Origin: Streptomyces sp. A 4/2
GTDB lineage: Bacteria; Actinomycetota; Actinomycetes; Streptomycetales; Streptomycetaceae
Assembly (NCBI RefSeq): GCF_940670765.1
Contig: NZ_CALNVW010000002.1
Coordinates: 310,001-374,000, forward strand
Reading direction: 5' to 3'
DNA: 64,000 nt
Shown: piece after piece, positions 58,175-64,000 of the stretch
Numbering within the stretch: the first letter of the stretch is position 1
How the letters are laid out: each line of letters starts with the position of its first letter
Made by a program: the position numbers and the translations under genes
Notes under the pieces: model-generated
Databases searched by the model: none
Told to the model about the DNA's origin: nothing
Seen by the model: only the letters and a program-made list of their open reading frames with translations

Positions 58175-59104
58175 ATGGATACCCAGCAGATTAGCGCTCC
58201 CCCGCGCACCCCGTCCCCCGTTCGCGGGCGTGCCACACCGGCATCCGGTGTCGTGCACATCAACTCCCACCACACCAGCCGCTACACGGTCGTCGGCAAC
58301 CACCTCGCCCAGCACCGCGAGCTCTCGCTGCTGGCGATCGGGCTGGCCGTACACATCCAGTCGCTGCCCGCCGGAGCCAAGATCGGCATCAAGGCCCTGG
58401 CCGACCGCTACCCGGAGAGCGAGACCCGGATCGCCGCCGCGTTACGCGAACTTGAGGCACACGGTTACCTGGAACGCACCCGGGAACGCCTGCCGAGCGG
58501 GCGGGTCATCACCCGTACGGTTTCGTACAATCAGCCGGGCGCCGTCGCGCTCCCTCCGGTGGCGCCCAGCACGCGGCCCGCGCCCGGCCGCGCGGCCCGC
58601 CCGCAGGCGCCCATGCCCTCCGCCGCGCCGGAACCCGTACCGCCGCCGGAACCCCTGTCGCAGCCGGACCGAACCCCCGTGCCACGCAACCCCGTTCCCG
58701 CTCGCCCGTCGCTCCCCCAGCCACAGGCCCACGACCTGGAGCGCCATCGTGCGGCCATCGACCTGCTGGCCGGTCTGCGCCGCCACGACCCACGGCTGTT
58801 GCTCTCCGCGCACGACGTGCGCCGCCTCGCCCCGGCCGTCGCGGCCTGGCTGGAACGCGGCGTCGGGTCCGAGACCGTCAGCCATGCCCTCAGCACCGGC
58901 CTGCCCGACCCGCTGACCCGCCCAGCCGGACTTCTGGCCCACCGCCTCACCGAGCTTCTCCCACCACCGCTCCCTGCGGCCCCGGACTCCGTACAGCGCC
59001 CGGACCCGCTCCAGAACTGCGACCGCTGCGACCGCGCCTTCCGGGCCCCGGAGCCAGGCACGTGCCGCAGCTGTCGAACCGACGTGCGGCAATCCGCCGC
59101 ATGA
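58175..59104 (+). CDS. Winged-helix protein with C-terminal zinc ribbon
   Basis: A 309-residue protein. Residues about 30-125 form a DNA-binding winged helix typical of actinobacterial replication- or plasmid-type regulators (LSLLAIGLAVHIQSLPAGAKIGIKALADRYPESETRIAAALRELEAHGYL). The middle is Pro/Arg-rich and disordered. Residues about 190-270 form a helical domain (LLSAHDVRRLAPAVAAWLERGVG). The end has CDRCDRAF...GTCRSCRTD, a zinc ribbon. A GAGG site precedes the ATG. It overlaps the next gene by ATGA. Function unknown; a transcription regulator is likely. Confidence 0.75.
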   Translation: MDTQQISAPPRTPSPVRGRATPASGVVHINSHHTSRYTVVGNHLAQHRELSLLAIGLAVHIQSLPAGAKIGIKALADRYPESETRIAAALRELEAHGYLERTRERLPSGRVITRTVSYNQPGAVALPPVAPSTRPAPGRAARPQAPMPSAAPEPVPPPEPLSQPDRTPVPRNPVPARPSLPQPQAHDLERHRAAIDLLAGLRRHDPRLLLSAHDVRRLAPAVAAWLERGVGSETVSHALSTGLPDPLTRPAGLLAHRLTELLPPPLPAAPDSVQRPDPLQNCDRCDRAFRAPEPGTCRSCRTDVRQSAA

Positions 59105-60012
59105 ACCACGACCACCCGCACACACATGAACGGAACTACATGGTCAGCTCGCCCCATGAGGCAATGCACCGGGTCTTCCAGGAGTACCCGGGCCTCTTCT
59201 CCCGTGTCTCGGAGGTGTTAGGAGCCACCTTCCCGCCGCCCGTCTCCGCCACGGTCCTGCCCAACGACCTCACCGAAACCAACCCGCTCGAACGCCGGGT
59301 CGACACCCTTCTGCGTATCGAGACGGAGGAGGACGGGCCGTTCCTCCTCGCCGTCGAGGCCCAGGGCAAGAAGGACGTCGACAAGCCCGCCAGCTGGGCG
59401 TACTACTTCTCCTACCTGCTCAACAAGTACCGGCTGCCGACCACGCTGCTGGTCGTCTGCCAGGACCGTGCCACCGCCGAATGGGCCGCACGCCCGGTGC
59501 CCCTCGGCGCGCCCCAATGGCCCGTGCTCACGCTGCATCCACTCGTCGCGGGACCGCACAACATCCCGGTCATCACCGATGTCGCCGAGGCCCGCAAGGA
59601 CCTGGCACTCGCTGTCCTCTCCGTCATCACACACGCCGGTGATCCGGACGTCGGTGCCATACTGAAATCGCTCTCCGGCGCGCTGCGGGACACCCCGGAG
59701 GCAATCGCCGCCCCCATCGTCGAACTCACCACACAAGGCCTGGGCAACCGTCCGGTCGCACAACAATGGAGGAACCTGGTGGCCGTGGACCTCTCTTTCT
59801 ACACGTCATCCATCTCGGAAGAAATCCGGGACGAAGGCCGAGTCGAAGGCCGAGTCGAAGGCCTCCTGCTCATCCTGGAGGTGCGCGGCATCGCCGTCAC
59901 CGACGAGATCCGCGAGAAGATCACCGGCTGCGGCGACCCCGAGCTCCTGCACCAGTGGCTCAACCGGGCCGCTACCGCAGCCACCGCAGAGGAGATCTTC
60001 ACCGAGGACTAA
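59101..60012 (+). CDS. PD-(D/E)XK nuclease-like protein (Rpn/YhgA-like transposase superfamily)
   Basis: A 303-residue protein. The nuclease-like core shows D in RRVDTLLRIETE, then E-x-Q-G-K in LLAVEAQGKKD, followed by WAYYFSYLLNKYRLP and LLVVCQD. Members include recombination-promoting nucleases and inactive relatives. The C-terminus has EEIRDEGRVEGRVEG, a short expandable repeat typical of the family (DNA repeat at about 59830-59862). ATG 59101 overlaps the preceding stop; ATG 59140 (MVSSPHEAMHRVF) is the likelier biological start by family resemblance. It ends overlapping the convergent methyltransferase by four bases. Confidence 0.75.
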   Translation: MNHDHPHTHERNYMVSSPHEAMHRVFQEYPGLFSRVSEVLGATFPPPVSATVLPNDLTETNPLERRVDTLLRIETEEDGPFLLAVEAQGKKDVDKPASWAYYFSYLLNKYRLPTTLLVVCQDRATAEWAARPVPLGAPQWPVLTLHPLVAGPHNIPVITDVAEARKDLALAVLSVITHAGDPDVGAILKSLSGALRDTPEAIAAPIVELTTQGLGNRPVAQQWRNLVAVDLSFYTSSISEEIRDEGRVEGRVEGLLLILEVRGIAVTDEIREKITGCGDPELLHQWLNRAATAATAEEIFTED

Positions 60013-60872
60013 GGGCTGGCCGGTCCGGTCGGCCGGTCCGCTGAGACCAGCCATGATGTGCTGATCAGTCGGACCGTGCCGTCCGCCGCCTCCTGGGCGC
60101 GCAGATGGTCCGTCAGGGCGCGGCGGGCGCGTGATCGCGTAGCCGCGTCGGCCTGCTCCATCAGGTGGCGGCCGGGGCCGGTGCCCAGGAGGAACTCCGC
60201 CGCATCCCCGGCGCCGTGTCCCCAAACTCCGTACGCCTGCGCCTGGTTGATGCGCACGTCGGTGAATCCGGCTGCGGCGAGCACCGCCCGGATACGGTCC
60301 GGGGCTGCCAGGGAGAACATGCCTGGCAGCCCCGGCCGTCCGAAGTCCCCGGTGGGCAGGATGTCGCGCAGCGACGCCATCGCCGTGACCCAGCCGTTGA
60401 GCGCGGCATCGGCCGGGCAGACGAACGTCAGGCGCCCGCCGGGCCGTAGTGCCCGGCCGACATTTCCGAAGGCCGCCTCGGGGTCGGCGAAGAACATCAC
60501 CCCGTAGCGGCTGACCGCCGCGTCGAACGAGCCCTCCTCGAAGGGGTGCACCTGGGTGTCCCCCTGCACGAAGGATGCGTTCGTGATGCCCTCCAACTCC
60601 GCGCGGGCCCGCGCCTCGGCCAGCATCGGACCGGACAGGTCGAGGCCGAGCGCGTGGCCCCGGGGCACTCTGAGCGCCGCCAGGCGCGTGGTCTGCCCGG
60701 AGCCGCAGCCGAGGTCGAGGACCCGGTGGTCCCCGGTGATCCCGGCAGCATCGAGCAGCGGCTCGTCGAAGCCCTCGTTCACCGCGTTCCAGCGGTCCTG
60801 GTTACGGGCCCAGTGGGAGCCTTCCTGACCGTTCCATGCCTGCGCCTGCTCGGTGTTGACAACGTCCGACAC
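60009..60872 (-). CDS. SAM-dependent class I methyltransferase
   Basis: A 287-residue methyltransferase. SAM-binding motif I is VLDLGCGSGQTTRLAA, with LGLDLSGPMLAEARARAE, GDTQVHPFEEGSFDAAVSRYGVMFF and LRPGGRLTFV further on. Substrate unknown. GTG 60872 was selected because of the AGGGGAAC site; the frame is open upstream through the operator region. Divergent from a TetR gene; two identical-type operators lie between them. Confidence 0.87.
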   Translation of the reverse strand: MSDVVNTEQAQAWNGQEGSHWARNQDRWNAVNEGFDEPLLDAAGITGDHRVLDLGCGSGQTTRLAALRVPRGHALGLDLSGPMLAEARARAELEGITNASFVQGDTQVHPFEEGSFDAAVSRYGVMFFADPEAAFGNVGRALRPGGRLTFVCPADAALNGWVTAMASLRDILPTGDFGRPGLPGMFSLAAPDRIRAVLAAAGFTDVRINQAQAYGVWGHGAGDAAEFLLGTGPGRHLMEQADAATRSRARRALTDHLRAQEAADGTVRLISTSWLVSADRPTGPASP

Positions 60873-60901
60873 GGGGTTCCCCTGGGGTGAATGACAGATA
60901 A

Positions 60902-60936
60902 TGGGCGTGCGCCCAAACAGTATGGGCACATGCCCA
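60902..60936. promoter_or_regulatory. Two TetR operators between methyltransferase and TetR
   Basis: TGGGCGTGCGCCCA (60902-60915) and TGGGCACATGCCCA (60923-60936), both TGGGC(G/A)-N2-(C/T)GCCCA palindromes, 21 bases centre to centre, that is two helical turns. Confidence 0.8.
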
Positions 60937-61012
60937 AACGAGCAACCTCCTTGGCCAGTGCAGGGGTTGACGCAATCGACGGCAGCGGCATCGGAACGGA
61001 AGAGAGACCCCT

Positions 61013-61612
61013 ATGTCCCCACGCGGAGTGACGACCCCGGACGTACGCGAGCGGCTGTTCGCTGCGGCCGAGCGTGTCGTGGAGCGGGACGGGCCAGGCG
61101 CACTCACCAGCCGGGCCGTCACCACCGAGGCCGACTGCGCCAAGGGGCTGTTGCATACGCACTTCGCGGGGCTCGACGCGTTCGTGGCCGAGCTCTGCCT
61201 CGACCGGTTCGCACGGACAGCCGCGAAGGCGCAAGCACTGTCGCAGCTCGCCGGGCAGGGCACGGTGGCGCGGAACCTCGACACCGTCGTCCTCGCGCTG
61301 TTCGACTCCGCCGGCCCGGCTCTCTCCGGCCTGGCCATGAGCCGAACCGTCACCGCGCGGCTGATCCGAGAGGCCCTGAAAGGCGGGGCGCCCGGCCTCA
61401 CCGCGATCGAGGAGGCCATCACGTCGTATCTCGCGACCGAACAGAAGCTCGGCCGAGTCGCCGGGACCGTCGACCCGAACACCGTGGCCCTCGCCGTCGT
61501 CGGCACCGCCCACCATCTCCTGATGACCAGCTGGCCGGGCAGGCCCGACCCGCAGCCCCTCATGACGCGCCTGGTGGCCACGCTGGTGGACGGCCAAGGA
61601 CTGTCGGGGTGA
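61013..61612 (+). CDS. TetR-family regulator
   Basis: A 199-residue TetR protein: helix-turn-helix in VRERLFAAAERVVERDGPGALTSRAVTTEADCAKGLLHTHFAGLDAFV. It is expected to repress itself and the divergent methyltransferase through the TGGGC-N4-GCCCA pair. Effector unknown. Confidence 0.88.
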   Translation: MSPRGVTTPDVRERLFAAAERVVERDGPGALTSRAVTTEADCAKGLLHTHFAGLDAFVAELCLDRFARTAAKAQALSQLAGQGTVARNLDTVVLALFDSAGPALSGLAMSRTVTARLIREALKGGAPGLTAIEEAITSYLATEQKLGRVAGTVDPNTVALAVVGTAHHLLMTSWPGRPDPQPLMTRLVATLVDGQGLSG

Positions 61613-61730
61613 TCCTCGACGGAGCCGCCACCGGACAGCGGCGGGGGCAGCTGCGGGGACGGCGGCGCCAGTATGGACAGCGCCCGCTCGTGGTGCCCGT
61701 GCCGGTCCGGGCGGCGATTACGCTGCGGGC

Positions 61731-62486
61731 ATGACCCCCGCAGCGATCCCCGCGTACCGACGTCTCAGCGTCGAGGAGCGCCGAATACAGCTCCTCGACG
61801 CGGCCCTCTCGCTGTTCGCGCAGCGCGCGCCGGACGAGGTGTCGCTCGATGACGTGGCCGAGGCGGCCGGGGTCTCCCGGCCGCTGGTCTACCGGTACTT
61901 CCCCGGCGGCAAGCAGCAGTTGTACGAGAAGGCGTTGCGCTCCGCGGCGGACGAGCTGGAACTGTGTTTCGCCGAACCGCAGACCGGGCCGCTGACCGTA
62001 CGGCTGGCCCGGGTGCTCGACCGCTATCTCACCTTCGTCGATCAGCACGATGCCGGGTTCTCCGCGCTGTTGCAGGGCGGGACCGTCGCCGAGACCTCCC
62101 GGACCGGGGCGATCGTGGACGAGGTGCGGCGGGCCGCGGCCGAACAGATCCTGGTCCACCTCGGGGTCACGGCGCCCGGTCCGCGGCTGCGCATGATGGT
62201 GCGGACCTGGATCGCCGCTGTCGAGGCCGCTTCGCTGATCTGGCTCGACGAGGAGAAACGGCCGCCGCTCGCCGAACTCCGCGGCTGGCTGATCGACCAT
62301 CTCATCGCGCTGCTCGCCGCGACCGCGGCGACGGACCGCCAGACCGCGGAGGCCGTGCGGACGGCGCTGGCGGCGGAGAGACCCGACGGCGCGGCCGGGG
62401 TGCTGGCCCGTCGGCTGCTGCCCGTCGTGGGCGAGACCGCCCATCTGCTGACCGGGCCGACCGGCGGGGAGTCTGCCGCGTCCTGA
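61731..62486 (+). CDS. TetR-family regulator
   Basis: A 251-residue TetR protein with helix-turn-helix [53 protein letters not shown]. It is not adjacent to a divergent target; the neighbouring genes on the same strand are a TetR 118 bases upstream and a small protein downstream, so the regulon is unknown. Confidence 0.88.
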   Translation: MTPAAIPAYRRLSVEERRIQLLDAALSLFAQRAPDEVSLDDVAEAAGVSRPLVYRYFPGGKQQLYEKALRSAADELELCFAEPQTGPLTVRLARVLDRYLTFVDQHDAGFSALLQGGTVAETSRTGAIVDEVRRAAAEQILVHLGVTAPGPRLRMMVRTWIAAVEAASLIWLDEEKRPPLAELRGWLIDHLIALLAATAATDRQTAEAVRTALAAERPDGAAGVLARRLLPVVGETAHLLTGPTGGESAAS

Positions 62487-62520
62487 CGGCCCGGTATGCG
62501 TCGTCAGTCAGACTGGCCCG

Positions 62521-62883
62521 GTGAAGAGCGAAGAAACCCTGTTCGTGGGCGGCCCGCTGGACGGGCGCGTACTGCCGATCCTGCTGGGGCCGACCGGTCA
62601 GCCGCCGAAGGTGTACGAGGTCCCCGTCCCTGACGCGGCGGGCGGCCCGCCGACCGTGCTGGTCTACGTACGCACTCCGGCCGGGCACACCAAGCGGCTG
62701 GGGATCCAGCGCGGCTGGCGGTACGAGTACGCGCCCGAGGGGCGGCCCCGCACGCTGAAGTGGCCTTGGTCGAAACCACAGCCGAAGCCGCAGCCGCAGT
62801 CGCAGTCGCAGCAAGAGCCGGAGGCTGGGTCGAAGGGGCCGGCGGGGCCGGAACCGGAGCCCGGCACGAAACCTGACGCATAG
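62521..62883 (+). CDS. Small protein with Pro/Gln-rich tail
   Basis: A 120-residue protein starting at GTG 62521. The first 80 residues look folded ([50 protein letters not shown]), a pattern known from uncharacterised actinobacterial proteins and phage-like genomes. The last 40 are Lys/Pro/Gln/Glu repeats. Function unknown. Confidence 0.65.
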   Translation: MKSEETLFVGGPLDGRVLPILLGPTGQPPKVYEVPVPDAAGGPPTVLVYVRTPAGHTKRLGIQRGWRYEYAPEGRPRTLKWPWSKPQPKPQPQSQSQQEPEAGSKGPAGPEPEPGTKPDA

Positions 62884-63018
62884 CCAGGAACCGCGCCGGG
62901 GCTCCCCTGTCCGGGTGACCGTATTGCGCCGGGTCGACCACCTGTGAGGCGACAGCAGCCGCTTCGCCACATGCTCGTTCCGGGGCGGACGGACCGCCCC
63001 GGAAGCAGAGGTGATGTG

Positions 63019-64000
63019 GTGTCAGGCAGGCTGCTCCGATTCATCTGCACGACGGCGCTGGTCACGGTGATCGTCTCCGGGTCGTCGCCCGCGCTCGCCG
63101 ACCCCGACGTGACCCGCGGCCCGCTGCCCGCGCCCCCGCCCCGGCCCGTAGCGGCCGACCCGGTCGGCACGGCCCGTCCCGCCGCCTCGGCCAGCCCCGA
63201 CGCCTCCACCGCAGATCCGGCCACGGACCCGGTCGCAGATCCCGCCGCAGACCCCGCCGCAGATCCGGGCGCGCACCCCGCCGCGAACCCCGGTTCCCCC
63301 GACGGAGCCCCGCTCGCCCCCGGCGCCCCCGCCGATGCCGTACTGGGGCGGCTTCGCCGTCTCTACCAGCAGTCCGAGGCGGCCGGGCAGAAGTACCGGG
63401 CCACCGTGGACGCGCTCAAGCGCCAGCGGTCCGCCACCGTGAACGTCACCGCCGGTCTGGCGAAGGCACGGATCGAGCTCGCGCAGAGCCGCAACGCCGC
63501 GGGCCAACTGGCGCGAGAGCAGTACCAGGGCAGGTCCGGGCTCTCCCCGTACCTGAGTCTGCTGCTCGGCAACGACCCCCAGCAGGCACTCGACGAGAGT
63601 CACCAGCTGCAGCAGGCGTCCGCCGATCTGCTGGCGAAGGCGAAACGGCTCACGAGCGCCGAACACCACGCGGACACCCTCACCACCGCCTCACGCGCCG
63701 CACTGAACCGCCAACAGGCTCTCGCCGCCCGGCAGAAGAAGGAGTACGCCACGGCCGAGGCCCGGCTCCGGCAGGCGGAGGCGCTGCTCGCCACGCTCAC
63801 CCCGGGCGAGGCCTCCGACGTGAAGGCACTGGACCAGGCGGACACCAGCGCGGCCCAGGACCAGTTGCTCACGTCGGGCGCGCTGAGCGGACCGCAGGCG
63901 GCGGCGTCGCAGCGGGGGCTGAAGGCGGTGCGGTACGCGCTCACCCAGGTCGGCAAGCCGTACCTCTGGGGTTCCACGGGCCCGGACTCCTTCGACTGTT
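63019..64000 (+). CDS. NlpC/P60 cell-wall hydrolase, N-terminal part
   Basis: Starts at GTG 63019 (AGAGG upstream; GTG 63016 also possible) and runs off the window after 327 codons. Signal peptide (LLRFICTTALVTVIVSGSSPALA), a Pro/Ala/Asp-rich linker with short repeats (63210-63290), a long coiled coil (about residues 110-285), and the start of an NlpC/P60 peptidase domain: VRYALTQVGKPYLWGSTGPDSFDC. The catalytic Cys is codon 63997-63999, the last complete codon. Such RipA/SwlA-type enzymes cut peptidoglycan stem peptides during growth or division. Confidence 0.88.
   Translation, partial: MSGRLLRFICTTALVTVIVSGSSPALADPDVTRGPLPAPPPRPVAADPVGTARPAASASPDASTADPATDPVADPAADPAADPGAHPAANPGSPDGAPLAPGAPADAVLGRLRRLYQQSEAAGQKYRATVDALKRQRSATVNVTAGLAKARIELAQSRNAAGQLAREQYQGRSGLSPYLSLLLGNDPQQALDESHQLQQASADLLAKAKRLTSAEHHADTLTTASRAALNRQQALAARQKKEYATAEARLRQAEALLATLTPGEASDVKALDQADTSAAQDQLLTSGALSGPQAAASQRGLKAVRYALTQVGKPYLWGSTGPDSFDC

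Overview
The window is high-GC, gene-dense actinobacterial DNA and is almost certainly a Streptomyces chromosome. Evidence for this: codon third positions are nearly all G or C, GTG starts are common, and the families present are typical of the genus (two HATPase / XRE-DUF5753 / DUF397 regulatory triads, Ku and a stand-alone LigD polymerase domain, a SEDS-PBP pair, DHA2 transporters, a GH75 chitosanase, an I36-type protease inhibitor, and many TetR and GntR regulators). No rRNA, tRNA or CRISPR array was seen.

Layout. 1-5.6 kb: end of a secreted protein gene, a secreted beta-lactamase-fold serine hydrolase, a regulatory ATPase-Phd-PIN operon divergent from an XRE/DUF397 pair, then two membrane-anchored helical proteins. 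5.7-10 kb: a wall- or membrane-anchored repeat protein, then a two-gene operon encoding a trypco2 protein and a trypsin-NACHT-membrane protein (candidate conflict/defence system). 10-16.6 kb: frameshifted GH75 chitosanase, GNAT enzyme, DHA2 exporter, Ku/LigD NHEJ pair, zinc-ribbon protein. 16.8-25.2 kb: SEDS/PBP pair, then a sugar-acid catabolic operon (IlvD/Edd dehydratase, DapA-like enzyme, KDG kinase, KDPG aldolase, FCD-GntR) preceded by the remnant of an MFS transporter. 25.3-27.5 kb: two divergent diiron enzymes (ferritin-like and AurF-like). 27.8-33.7 kb: a very large secreted polymorphic toxin (ricin-type lectin, long Ala-rich coiled coil, HINT autoprotease, C-terminal toxin tip) with two likely immunity genes; the toxin reading frame is broken once. 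33.8-43.8 kb: PobA-like monooxygenase, a urease operon (ureA, a CbiX-like His-rich gene, ureB, ureC, ureF, ureG, ureD; no ureE), and a TetX-like monooxygenase with divergent TetR and a striking triple operator. 44.1-57.9 kb: I36-type secreted inhibitor, then a second XRE/DUF397/ATPase triad whose XRE gene is split by an 11.6-kb Tn3-family transposon. 58.2-64 kb: wHTH and PD-(D/E)XK-like genes, a methyltransferase with divergent TetR, another TetR, a small protein, and the start of an NlpC/P60 hydrolase.

The 45.3-57.0 kb region is a nested insertion that can be reconstructed base by base. The Tn3-family element (45334-56975) has 50-bp terminal inverted repeats and a TGTCA target duplication. 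Removing it joins two half genes into an in-frame 288-codon XRE-DUF5753 gene. Its own transposase is in turn interrupted after codon 11 by a 4.5-kb Tn554-like element (45514-50030) carrying three recombinase genes and one passenger, flanked by AGGCT repeats. Removing that element restores an in-frame 1046-codon tnpA. The Tn3 element also carries a two-component system, a small membrane protein, a serine resolvase and a res site built from CGTTTCA boxes.

Functional assignments come from motifs and remembered family architecture only; no database search was possible. The least certain calls are the substrate of the sugar-acid operon, the activity of the toxin tip, the role of the CbiX-like protein in nickel handling, and several start codons.
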